Shown: piece after piece, positions 54,185 through 63,619 of the stretch | Numbering within the stretch: position 1 is the stretch's first letter | Layout: the number at the start of each line of letters is the position of its first letter | Source: Euglena gracilis | Lineage: Eukaryota > Euglenida > Euglenophyceae > Euglenales | Reading direction: 5' to 3' | Assembly: GCA_039621445.1 (NCBI GenBank) | Contig: CP154956.1 | Span: forward strand, 27,224,667 to 27,288,666 | DNA: 64,000 bases | Program-made: the position numbers and the translations under genes | The notes under the pieces: generated by a model | The model's database searches: none | What the model was told of the DNA's origin: nothing | Seen by the model: the letters and a program-made list of their open reading frames with translations, nothing else

Positions 54185-54630
54185 TGTGTAACAGGCAGCC
54201 GTAAGGCCATGGTACTGTGTATGTAGGTATAAGCCTACGGCCAGATATAGCTCTGAGCCCCATACACAGTACTATGCTAGGTGGTATTCCTAAAGATGGC
54301 CAACGGCCTGAATTAGGAATACCTAACCCTTATTCTAGTTCTCCTCTCTACATGTGGTATTTATTCTATTCGTATTCCATTTTGGTATTTCATTCAAGAC
54401 TTGATTTCCAAGTTTTATTTGTTTTCATTTGAAGTCCGCAAAAGGACAGCCAAGTCACTTGGCATTTCTTTGTGTAGCCCATAGGGCTTCTCCACCTGCT
54501 TTGTGCTCTGCCTCTTAATTGGGGAAAAGGGCTTTCAACTGTTACATTAATTATTTTTTCCTTTTGTTACTCCAACTTTTCACCTTGCGCACCAAAGGCC
54601 GAAAGCGAGGAAAAGGGTTGGACGTACACT
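54185..54630 (+). repeat. Outer LTR element, 3' LTR
   Basis: TGTGTAACAGGCAGCC...GGACGTACACT, followed by GACAC. It differs from the 5' LTR at scattered positions, including a short CATACACAG segment missing from the 5' copy near 28,560. Confidence 0.88.
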
Positions 54631-54639
54631 GACACCCCC

Positions 54640-56067
54640 ATGCCCCAAAGACTTGTGAAAAGTTTGTCCTGGTGGAGAAAACATGGTAACCCTTTTCTCT
54701 TTCAAATTCTGCAAGAACGCATTCTACAAGATTTCCCATTACCCCAAAACCTGTCAAAAAACACAAGATTCTATGGGAGAGACGAAATTGGTGAGGCAAA
54801 CAAGATTTTAAGGGATTACGAGTCCTCAAGTGCAGTCAAAAAGCTACCTCCAGGAGCTGTGTCCAAGCACTTGGTGCCTTGGTTCATCATTTCAAAAAAA
54901 GAAAAGGACACCATCAAACATCGTTTGATCACGAATTGCAAGGAATTAAACACATTTTTCCCAGCCCCCCCATTCAAACTGACCACACTGTCAGGGTTCC
55001 CCTACCTGCAGCAGGGTTGGTTGGGGGGGGGGGAAGTTGGACCTCAAGGATGCATACTTCCATCTCCCCCTTCACCAATTTCTTCAGAAATATTTACATC
55101 TCCCGGTGGGGGAAACGGTGTGGGGATTTCAGTCAGCCAGTTTTCGAAACAGCAAATTACCGTTCCTGTTCATGCAATTTATGAAGCCTCTGGAAAAACT
55201 GTGGCACACAAGGGGCATCCTAGCTTTTGTATGTCTCGACAATATACTGATTTTGGCAAAATCCCCCCAGCTGGTACAAAAACACCTAAGGACCATGATC
55301 CAGGACCTGCTGGCAGCAGGCGTCAAAATCAACACCCCCAAAAGTGTGTTACTCCCAAGTCAGTTGACCCCCCACTTAGGAGCTGTGATAAACCTGGCAG
55401 AAGGAAAACTTCAGGTCCCACTTCAAAAGCTAAAAACCCTGCGAAAGGAAATCGGAAAAGTTTTGGTTGCAAGTCATCTAACTTGTCGAAAAATGGCTTC
55501 AATTCTGGGTCAAATTCGTTCCAATCTCACCCCTCTGCCCTTTTTAAGGGCATTCACCATCACTTTAAAGGACTTTGTGGACTTGCATCAAACCCACAGC
55601 TGGGACAATCAGGTACCCATTCCTCAGTCAGTAAAACATCAAATTTTGTCTCTAAAACCTCTTCTGGCAGAAACCCATGGCAGACCATTTTTGGTGAATC
55701 CCAACAGAGTTTTGTGTTCAGACAGTTCCACACAGGGGTGGGGGGGCCTGGATCTAAATTCTCGGCAAAAACTGCACAATTTTTTGAGAAGCAATCAAGG
55801 ATGGCACATAAATTTAAAGGAGCTCTCACCATTTTGTCCTTAACAAAACCAGGGGAATCAGTAGGGATTCAGGTAGACAATCAGGTAGCTGCAAGCTACC
55901 TCAGGAAGAAAGGGGGGAGGGTTCAAGCCCTGAACGAAATTATTCGCCCCCTTTTACTATGGGCAGTGAAGCGTCGATTTCAAATTCGGGTTCAGTGGGT
56001 GCCAAGCCAGCAAATGCAGGCAGACAGCTTATCCAGGTGGGTCCAGGACCCTGGGATTACACCCTAA
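54640..56067 (+). pseudogene. DIRS-type element 2 reverse transcriptase/RNase H
   Basis: Frame 1 gives WFIISKKEKDTIKHRLITNC, the start of a DIRS RT. It shifts near 55,030, and another frame gives DLKDAYFHLPLHQFLQKYLH and ILAFVCLDNILILAKSPQLV, then LTCRKMASILGQIRSNLTPL. The catalytic motif reads CLDN (55,232-55,243) instead of YxDD. RNase H remains (VGIQVDNQVAASYLRKKGGR, then WVPSQQMQADSLSRW near 56,010). The polymerase would be inactive. Confidence 0.8.
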
Positions 56068-56395
56068 ATCATTACCTTTTTCAAAAAATTATCTGCCACT
56101 TCAAAAACGACGCTCAGCCAGCTGTGGACTTCTTTGCCCGTCCAGGGAATTCCAAATTCCCAAAATTCATTTGTCGATGGCCCCACCATCAAAATTCCAA
56201 ACTGGTTACACAGACTGAGAGAAAATCCTCAGATCCTTTGCCTTTTCATTTGCCACTTTTGGGCTTCAGCACCATGGTGGCCCCTGTTAATCAAAATGAG
56301 GGTAAAACACACCAAATGCCTGGTCACCCCCCCAAGAGGGAATGTTCTTCAACTGTTTGCAACACTGCATGCCCAGGCCAAGGTGGCCCCTAGCC
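56068..56395 (+). pseudogene. DIRS-type element 2 methyltransferase-like domain
   Basis: LNHYLFQKIICHFKNDAQPA and AVDFFARPGNSKFPKFICRW match element 1's DMFCTPSNKKFPKFICRNPH. The NPP part is replaced by a frameshifted stretch, and the region is open only in pieces. Confidence 0.6.
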
Positions 56396-56469
56396 TGCAC
56401 AGTGTTATCAGGGGGAAGTTGGAACAGCAACATGTCAACCCTTCCAACATCACACTTCATTTCCAACAA

Positions 56470-57200
56470 TGAAATTTTTGGATCGTTACAACTCCTCCTT
56501 TAGGCTTCTGTATGCTGTCATGAAAGACATGGGTTTGCACCCCCCCCTCAGCCACCCCACTAGACATTGCACAGGGTATCCAAAGATTGTTTCAATTTTC
56601 AGTGTCACAAGCCAGAAACGCCTGCAGTGCTTGTCTGTTAATCCCAGGATGCTCGAGTCTCAGGTTTGAGCAAATTTTACAACCTCTGAGGAAAAAAATG
56701 GTCATCATTGGTGCAAAAGTATGCTGATTTTTGGGATGCCACCCCAATTGTGCAAAGACTGGCTGCTGATGATGCCCCCCTGCATACTTAGCCCTTACCT
56801 GAACTGCGGTTACGTCTCATTGTGATTCCGCGTTTATTCTCCTTAAAGTCAGGAGAAAGGGTTGGAAACTCCATCAGAGGGAGCAATTGCCCTCTCTGAA
56901 TTCAGAAGTGCACATCAGTTCAGTACATTTATTGTATGTTAGGCGTACGGCTCACATGGGCAAAAACGGGGGACCGGTTTTCCTTTCACTTCAGCCCCCC
57001 TTTAACGCTTTGAAGCCAAATACCATAAATGGCCTCGCCAAACTTTTTTTGTTGCAGCAGGGGGTCCCTGCCCTGTATGGGGCACACAGCACAAGAGGTG
57101 CAGGTGTCTCTTTCTTCAAGTCTTAGGGCTTGAATTAAGAGGACGTGTGCCAAATAGGCAAGTGGAAAGATCTCAAAAGTTTTACATCCCATTATTTGAG
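56470..57200 (+). pseudogene. DIRS-type element 2 tyrosine recombinase
   Basis: Core-binding fragments near 56,470-56,700 and catalytic parts later: LYVRRTAHMGKNGGPVFLSL, GAHSTRGAGVSFFKS (HxxR box at 57,085-57,096), and, after TAG 57,124-57,126 and a TAA, IGKWKDLKSFTSHYLSIN with the candidate catalytic Tyr at 57,193-57,195. Stops prevent expression as one protein. Confidence 0.7.
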
Positions 57201-57249
57201 CATCAACGCCCGAAAAAAGGCGGCAGAAAAAATCGAAAATCTGGCGCAC

Positions 57250-57345
57250 AAAATCTCACCCAACCGAAGTGCGAAGCCTGAGTGGTCATTCACTCCGGGG
57301 ACCTTTAGGGAACCAGGAGGAAATGACCAGGAGGGCGAAGGCAGG
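57250..57345 (+). repeat. DIRS-type element 2 internal complementary region
   Basis: CAACCGAAGTGCGAAGCCTGAGTGGTC (complement of the left terminus at 27,105-27,132) is joined to CACTCCGGGGACCTTTAGGG AACCAGGAGG... (complement of the right terminus ending at 57,580). Confidence 0.8.
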
Positions 57346-57427
57346 GTGAGCCCGCCCGCCCGCCCGAAGGGAAAAAACGATTCGAGTTCAAAAGGCGCAC
57401 CAAACGCCGGGGGGGAGAAGCACGACC

Positions 57428-57580
57428 GCCACCTCCGGCAAGAAAAAAACGCAGTAAGAAGCATCGCGCCAAAGAACACACCATGAACAAACAGCCGCAC
57501 AAACAAGCAGGATCTCACCCTGCCCCTGTGCTTCGCCCTCCTGGTCATTTCCTCCTGGTTCCCTAAAGGTCCCCGGAGTG
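57428..57580 (+). repeat. DIRS-type element 2, right inverted terminal repeat and unique end
   Basis: CACCTCCGGCAAGAAAAAAACGC to CAAGCAGGATCTCACC is the inverse of 27,131-27,220. The outer end runs CTTCGCCCTCCTGGTCATTT to TCCCCGGAGTG. Confidence 0.8.
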
Positions 57581-57984
57581 CATAACGCACCCTTCCGAAG
57601 CAGATGTTGCACTCTTCGTCGCAAGCATTGGTAAGTTGGGGCGAGGGCAACGCACAAATTTGGCAGGTTCAAAATTGAAATTCGCAAGACATTGCCCCAC
57701 AGAAGAATGGGGCACAATAAAATGGTGGACGAAGGCACAAAATATGGTTTATAGATTCGCCGAATGCCTCATCTCCCCAAAAAAGTGCACAAAAACGCTT
57801 TTGGAAACCTTTGTTCTCTTCCGTCTGACTGGAAACACCCCCACGTCCCTCTCTCTCTCCATACTGAACCCGTTCCCCATCTGTATTTCGCTCTCGTTGT
57901 CCCTTCTTGGGGGAACGCAAGGAACATAAACAAAATATACGAGAAAAAGACAAAAAAAACAAAAAATGCCTGACTTAAACCCCC

Positions 57985-58455
57985 CCAAAAAATAAGACCC
58001 AGGTCTTATTTTTGGGTCCGTTGCTGGAAACCTCCAGGGGGGGTCTTATTTTTGGGGGTCTTATTTTTGGATTTTTTCTTGACCGACCCGGGCCCGAAAA
58101 AAACATCATTTTTCAGGTTCCCAAAAACACTAAAAATTTTCCTTCGGCGCTTCGCGCCATGTGTAAATTTTAAATTTGTGTAAGTTGACATTTAGCATGT
58201 TTTTTTGCACTTCAAGAATCTGAAATTTTTTGAAATTTCATCATTTTTGTGTGTGAAATTGGGGTTTTTGGCAATTTCTCAGGGAAAATTTTCACCGTCC
58301 CCGGCGCTTCGCGCCGTCCGGGGGGGTCTTATTTATGGGGGGGTCTTATTTTTGGATTTTTGCTCGATCGGCCCCGGGGGGGGGGCTTGTTTTTGGGGGG
58401 GGTCTTATTTTTGGGGGGGGTCTTATTTTTGGGGGGGTCTTATTTTTGGGGGGGG
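57985..58455. repeat. GGTCTTATTTTTGG-type repeat (MITE-like), right copy
   Basis: CCCAAAAAATAAGACCCAGG and GTCTTATTTTTGGGTCCGTTG near 57,983-58,025 face GGGGGTCTTATTTTTGGATTTTT copies. At 58,320-58,450 the word GGGGGGTCTTATTTTTGG is repeated in tandem about five times. Two GGCGCTTCGCGCC hairpins lie inside (58,148 and 58,302). It is related to 116-560. Confidence 0.65.
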
Positions 58456-58967
58456 TTATGTTTCCTTCAAGGCGAAGGATGAACCAGCTTTTGTGTTGAA
58501 GGGCAAAAAAAATGCACGCAAGGCATGCTTTGTTGAGTGAAGGCACGTCGACTGGTTAGGTGAAGGAATGCAATTGTGTCAAGAAAACAGTCCGACCGTC
58601 ATCGCGTCATCACTCTTCGGTGCAGGATTTTAACAACAGATGCTGCAAATAATTTCCTTTTCCGTGCAGTGCTTGGGATAAGGGGCATTTGCGCATAACA
58701 TCATTTTCCCGAAAGACAAACTGGATTGAAAATTTTTTGGGCTCCAGATGCCACTCAATATTCAAATTCATACAACCATTTTGGTTGTTTTGTTCGGAGG
58801 AGGGGCCGCCCAAGGAAAAATTCCTTCGGCGCCAAGGCACCGAAGGAGAATTTTGACCCAAAAATCGGCGCTCCCGGAAACACGGGAAGGGATGGTGAAG
58901 GGGGGCTCAAGGACCCGGGTGGTCCACAGTGAAGGGAAAATGAGTTTTTGACTCTTTAAAATTTTTT
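58456..58967. other. Stretch downstream of the ABCC gene without a supported gene
   Basis: Short ORFs only, plus one GGCGCCAAGGCACC partial hairpin near 58,828 within an AAAATTCC/GGAGAATTTT frame. It presumably contains the 3' UTR of the ABCC gene on the minus strand. Confidence 0.4.
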
Positions 58968-59195
58968 TTACTCTTTGAGCCGCCTAAGAATAAGCTGAAC
59001 ACGGACAAGGCACACTACACATGCATACACATGCAGAAAAACAGACGCCCATTCTTTCTTCAAAATCCTGCTGTCAGTTCCTTTGCTTGCTGCTTCCACC
59101 AAAGACTTGAAAACGGAATCTTTTTGCAGAAGAGAACCCGGGCTGTCAAACTCAAGAATCTTGCCGTCCCCCAGGACAAGGACCCGATTGTAGTC
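58968..59195 (-). CDS. ABCC transporter terminal exon
   Basis: It starts GACTACAATCGG (DYNR) in phase 0 after the intron. The domain end EFDSPGSLLQKDSVFKSLVE is followed by about 35 further codons, Lys/Val/Leu-rich, to TAA 58,970-58,968. Most ABCC proteins stop soon after this motif, so the tail is a modest extension or could hide another intron. Confidence 0.8.
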   Translation of the reverse strand, partial: DYNRVLVLGDGKILEFDSPGSLLQKDSVFKSLVEAASKGTDSRILKKEWASVFLHVYACVVCLVRVQLILRRLKE

Positions 59196-60143
59196 GGCGT
59201 CAGGGCTCCGAAAGCGGTTTTCAGCACCAATGAATATCGTCACCCGCCAGTTTCCGAGCCATGGCTGAATAATGCAAAATGACAAATAAAACAAAAAAAT
59301 GTAACCCCCCCAAACACAAAACGGCAAATACCCCCCCCAAGAATAAAACCTCCCTGGGGGTCTTGAACTTACGTCCAAATATAAAACCTCCCCTCCGAAA
59401 AAACGACCACAGGCACCGAATGAGCGGCGCAAGACAGAAAACATCAAATAATTTCATCATTTTGTGACAGTTTTAGGTCACCATTCTTGCACTTTTTGCC
59501 CAAAAGAATTTGCCAAGAAATGGTGAAATTTGGGCAAAATTGGGGCAAAATTGCACATACTCTTTGCCTTGGTCGTGGAAAATTGATTTCCCCTCCTGAA
59601 TAAATTAACCCCCCAAATAATAATACCAAATTACCCCCTTTTCCAGGTCTCGAAATTTCTTCCCAAATATAAACCTGGGGGTTATATTTGGGGGGGGTGA
59701 TGATGAGTTTTGACTGGCAATTACCTGCTGAATAGAGCAAAGTACTGAGTAATGTCCAAATGTCCGGGAAAAAAAACTTCAATGCCACGAAAAAAATTCT
59801 GTCAAAACCAGCAAACAACAAAGTAGCTCAAATGCCAAAAAAAAATGGCGAGAATATACGCCGACAGTGAGAAATAACAGAGAAAATAAAAAAAATGGAG
59901 CCTCCATCGCCCGTGTGCTCAGAATTTTCCTGTTTCCCTTTATTCCATTTGCTTTGTTTAGGTTCTCCATTTTTGGCCATTTTTTGTGCCCTGTTTTTGC
60001 CTATGTGTCCAAAAAGGTTGAGGCTGACCTGGCCTGGTCGCTGGAGAAATGAGAGGAGTTGTGGGGGGAGGTCAGTCAGGATTGGGGAGATTCCTGATTG
60101 GAGACAATGGTTTAGGGCGGGGTTGTGTTTGGTCTTGGGTTAG

Positions 60144-60175
<32 letters not shown>

Positions 60176-62492
60176 CAGGCTAGGAATCATTATTATTATT
60201 ATGATTATTATTAGGCTAGGAATGAGATCTGGGAGGGGGTGGCAGGGTGAGGGGGGGGTCCCGGTTCGTGCCATGTCTCTCCCCCATTTCCTTCCGATTT
60301 AAGACAGGTTGGAAAAGAAGAGCAAATTCAGTGGCATCAACAAAGTGAGACGGATAAAAACAACAAGAAAGCACGGATGTGGCATCTGTAATGGGGGCTG
60401 GCAAAACAGTTGGCTTGCCATAATCTCCCCCCCCCCCCCGTTGTGCAGAGCAGGAAAATGAGGGTCCCCCCCATGCCTTGTCTCCAGGGCCTTCAATCCC
60501 CGTCCGCTCATTTTTGGGATTTTGTTGAACAATATTCATCCCTTCATTTCGACATGTTTTGAAGGGGTTGGTGCTTTGACTTAGTTTGACCTAAAAAGTG
60601 GTGTGGGGGGGGAGGGTTACGGTAGGAGGATGGAGGAGTAGTAGGAGGATCCGATCCTCCTCGAATGTCGTTCGAGGTCGTTCGAGCAGGATCAATATCC
60701 TCCTTCGAATGTCGTTCGAGGTCGTTCGAGGAGGATCAATATCCTCCTCGAATGTTGTTCGAGGTCGTTTGAGAGGATCAATATCCTCCTCGAAGGTCGT
60801 TTACATTACCCCCCTTTAACCCTGGGCGACTCTCGGTATGGGAATATTTTTGAATAAAAATATTTATGAGTGAGTGCATTCCTGCGTAAGAAAAAATATG
60901 TTTCTTTTAAAACACATGGAAAATTTCCCCCTACAGGGTACCAGCTACCCCAAAGAGTCGCCCAACTAGGGTTAATACACATGGGGAGACCCGAGCGAGG
61001 CGCCGAAGGCGCCGAGCGAGGGTTCGCTGCGTACCCTGTAGCAACGATAAGCGGGATGGTTGCAACCATTGGGGATGAAATCTTAACCCTAACCCTATTC
61101 CTTCTAATAACCTGAGAAATTCTCTCGGTATGGGAATATTTTTGAATAAAAATATTTATGATGAGTGCATTCCTGCATAAGAAAAAAATAAAGAAACAAG
61201 CAGAATTAAGAACAATGAATGGAAGGAAATCTTAACCCTATCCCAATTCCTGCCAATAACATGGGAATATTTTTGAATAAAAATATTTATGAGAGAGTGC
61301 ATTCCTGCGTAAGAAAAAATATGTTTCTTTTAAAACGCGTGGAAAATTTCCCCCTACAGGGTACCAGCTACCCCAAAGAGTCGCCCAACTAGGGTGAATA
61401 CACAAGGGGGGACCCTCGCTCGGCGCCTTCGGCGCCTCGCTCGGGTCCCCCCATGTTTTTAACCCGGGTTGGGCGACTCTTTGGGTTCGCTGCGCACCCT
61501 GTAGAGGGAAATATAGCAACGATGAGCGGGATGGTTGCAACCATTGGGGATGAAATCTTAACCCTAACCCTATTCCTTCTAATAACCTGAGAAATTCTCT
61601 CGGTATGGGAATATTTTTGAATAAAAATATTTATGAATGAGTGCATTCCTGCTTTAGAAAAAAACAAACAAACCAGCAGAATCAAGAACAATGAACCATG
61701 GTAACAAACTCCAAAAAAAAACTTGCAACTGATACCTGAATGCATATACATAGGAGGAGGATCGAGATCCTCCTCGAATGTCGTCCGAGGACATTCGAGG
61801 AGGATCAATATCCTCCTCGAATATCGTTTGAGGTCGTTTGAGGAGGATCGAAATCCTCCTCGAATGTCGTTCGAGGTCGTTTGAGGAGGATTTTAAGCCC
61901 CCCCCTCGAAGGGGCGGGGGCTCAAAAACGTTCGAGGAGGTTCGAGCTCGAACCTCCTCCTACGGTAACCCACCCCATGTACCTGGGGGGGGGTCGACAT
62001 TTTGACATGCCAAGGGGGTTGGCCCACCAGGGGCGATCCCCCTCGGCGGAGAGCAAAGGTTCTCAAAGGAAAAACATTGGCTCTTATCCCCTTTCGATTG
62101 ACAATCTATGAGGCATTCTGCTGATGCAAAACCAACATCTTGCTTACTGGGAGGTGCTTACTGCAAAAATACATTCCATAAACCTCAACGGGGAAAATGC
62201 ATGGAAAAATGAATGATTTGAAGGTTGTATTGGAAAATTACAATTTTGGAGTTCGTTTGGAATTTAAATTAACACATTAACCCATTGATAACTCATCCAC
62301 TAAACCCCTCTGCTATACCAATTTCTTTTATTCAGTCAAGCAAATCCATTTGAGCGACCCTCAGGTGAAATGCAAGCATTGGAGCCCTGAGCGAGGATGG
62401 TACTTATGCGGTGGGCGATGGTGACAATGGTGCAGTGGGTGAAGAGAGTCCGGATAAGGTCCTGGATGACCCGGTCCGTCTCGGCTCCATCC
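58968..62492 (-). CDS. ABCC (MRP)-type ABC transporter, C-terminal two exons
   Basis: Two minus-strand exons (62,492-62,393 and 59,195-58,968) give the end of the second nucleotide-binding domain: ETDRVIQDLIRTLFTHCTIV, then TIAHRISTIL, then DYNRVLVLGDGKILEFDSPG, then SVFKSLVEAASK. This fits the ABCC D-loop/H-loop (catalytic His in TIAHR) and the final DRVLVL-x-x-G-x-x-x-EFD-x-P motif. Walker A, signature and Walker B exons must lie upstream (higher coordinates) and were not found in the window. ABCC proteins export conjugates or drugs across membranes using ATP. The gene is partial here because the window ends. Confidence 0.85.
60147..60215 (+). repeat. (ATT)n microsatellite
   Basis: About ten consecutive TTA/ATT units at 60,147-60,176, followed by CAGGCTAGGAATCA and a second shorter run. 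Confidence 0.85.
60614..61971. mobile_element. Fold-back element with GGGTTACGGTAGGAGG ends
   Basis: GGGTTACGGTAGGAGG (60,614-60,629) and CCTCCTACGGTAACCC (61,956-61,971) are inverted termini. Next to each is a subterminal array of GAGGAGGATCAATATCCTCC TCGAATGTCGTTCGAGGTCG units (about 44 bp; left 60,645-60,800, right 61,755-61,890). The core holds three copies of CTCTCGGTATGGGAATATTT TTGAATAAAAATATTTATGA and two copies of ACCAGCTACCCCAAAGAGTC GCCCAACTAGGGT. It lies in the ABCC intron. No transposase. Same design as 10,736-12,912 but unrelated sequence. Confidence 0.75.
62393..62492 (-). CDS. ABCC transporter exon with D-loop and H-loop
   Basis: 100 nt. It is preceded by CCCACCAGCACAG, a conventional AG acceptor, and it ends ATCCTC at 62,393. 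The His of TIAHRIS is the switch His of ABC ATPases. The next bases, GCTCAGGGCTCC, are the nonconventional intron start. Confidence 0.8.
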
Positions 62493-62879
62493 CTGTGCTG
62501 GTGGGATGGAAAGCCCTTCCATGGGTGAAGATCCCCAGGCAAATCTGTCCCTGTTCATCAATTTGTCTTGAATGCGCACATTCATTGATACGATATTCCC
62601 TTTTGAATTTCAACGTTGACAGCAAATGTGTGAGTTTCTTGCTTCACAGCCCTAACATTTGTGGCAGTGGTGCATATTTTTCACTTGTGTTGAAACTTTT
62701 TTCATTAGATTTCTCCATCAATATTTGGATATTACTTATATATAAATTCATTTTTTGGAACGACCTGGAAAGATCCTGACACACAGATTGGGGTCGAACC
62801 CTCCAGGCTTCTCCCCCCCCCCCAACACCGAGCCTGGCGCAGGCAAGGATGGTATTTGGTTTTTAGCTACCCCCCCCCC

Positions 62880-63135
62880 CCCAGGAAACTGTCACCTGAC
62901 AGGTTGGCCAGTACTGGGGACTTTGACAACTTCCTATCATGACAGGTTGGCCGGTACCAGGGACCCTGACAGTTTCCCGGGCGGGACCCTGACAGTTTCC
63001 CGGGTAGGGCATTTCAAGGGAAAGTCAATGAAAAATGACCCTGACAGGTTGGCCTGTACTGGGGACCCTGACAACTTCCTATCATGACAGGTTGGTGGTA
63101 CCGGGGACCCTGACAGGTTCTCGGGCATGACAGTT
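62880..63135 (+). repeat. Tandem GACAGGTTGGCC / GACAGTTTCCCGGG repeats
   Basis: About eight short units: CTGACAGGTTGGCC(A/G)GTAC, (C/T)TGACA(A/G)(T/C)TTCC and GACCCTGACAGTTTCCCGGG in changing order. Noncoding and upstream (5') of the ABCC exon. Confidence 0.6.
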
Positions 63136-63234
63136 TCCGGGGGGGGGGGGTAGGTACCTCCCCCAAAATTTTGATTCTTGGGGGGGACCCAAAATAGGCC
63201 CAAATTTTTGGGTTTTGGAGGGTCCGGAACATTT

Positions 63235-63539
63235 CCCAATTTTGAAGTCATTTTCATGAATTTCTTCTTATTTTGCACAGACCATTTCTTGTAAATGGCA
63301 GATTTCAAGCCTGTGGATCGTTCCACAATGCCTGATTTGGCAGCCTTTAGAAGGGGCAGCATTACAAGCGGGAGAAAGTGGTTCTGGCTTTTGCTTAAAA
63401 TGGCCTCCCGTACCAGTCGGTTGATGATGAGGCCTTCGGGGTTGCTTTTGGCCCCTAAATCCCCCGAAAATTGGACAGGCACGAGTTGGCTTCCACCACT
63501 GATTTCCTCAGGAAAAACGCCGAAGATACTCTGGTTCAC
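63235..63539 (-). CDS. Unrecognised open frame upstream of the ABCC exons
   Basis: About 100 codons beginning MNQSIFGVFPEEISGGSQLV, with GLIINRLVREAILSKSQNHF and SGIVERSTGLKSAIYKKWS, before running into repeat sequence. It does not look like an ABC nucleotide-binding domain. It could be an exon of another gene or of a poorly conserved ABCC part. The plus strand is also open over the same stretch (63,295-63,615), so the coding strand is not proven. Confidence 0.3.
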
Positions 63540-63619
63540 AGGTTTTCCCGAATTTTGTGAAAAAATCCATTTGTTTAATTTTCTACTCAGGTTGCAGGAA
63601 GAAACGTATTTATGATGGT

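Larger units (their letters stand above)
28485..54630 (+). mobile_element. Outer LTR retroelement (Ty3-like RT), inserted in DIRS-type element 2
   Basis: LTRs are 28,485-28,931 and 54,185-54,630, with a 5-bp target duplication GACAC (28,480-28,484 and 54,631-54,635). A primer-binding-like TGGTAGCAG follows the 5' LTR directly. A polypurine tract GGGAGGGGGA precedes the 3' LTR. The 5' leader is interrupted by a minus-strand member of the same family (29,072-39,893 plus ATACG duplication), leaving about 15.3 kb for this element. Coding order is Gag, zinc knuckle, protease-like, Dam-like, RT, RNase H, Pro/Ala-rich region, then unknown C-terminal ORFs. There are several stops and frameshifts, so it is not intact. 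Confidence 0.88.
27105..57580 (+). mobile_element. DIRS-type retroelement 2, split by a 26-kb LTR-element insertion
   Basis: The left terminus CCACTCGGGCTTCGCACTTC and inverted repeat (27,105-27,220) match the right repeat at about 57,428-57,518. The internal complementary region near 57,250-57,345 again joins complements of both termini. The left part holds ORF1 (27,248-28,479), and the right part holds RT, RNase H, methyltransferase-like and recombinase segments (54,640-57,200). The break at 28,484/54,631 carries GACAC on both sides, so the two parts are one element of about 4.3 kb. It is a homologue of the 22,145-26,838 element but diverged from it. Confidence 0.85.
59196..62392 (-). other. 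Nonconventional intron of the ABCC transporter
   Basis: The 5' end is GCTCAGGGCTCC (CAG at 62,389-62,387). The 3' end is GGAGCCCTGACGCC (CTG at 59,203-59,201). CAGGGCTCC and GGAGCCCTG are perfectly complementary (9 bp). Splicing at these positions restores STILDYNRVLVL. It contains the 60,614-61,971 fold-back element and an (ATT)n tract. Confidence 0.9.
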
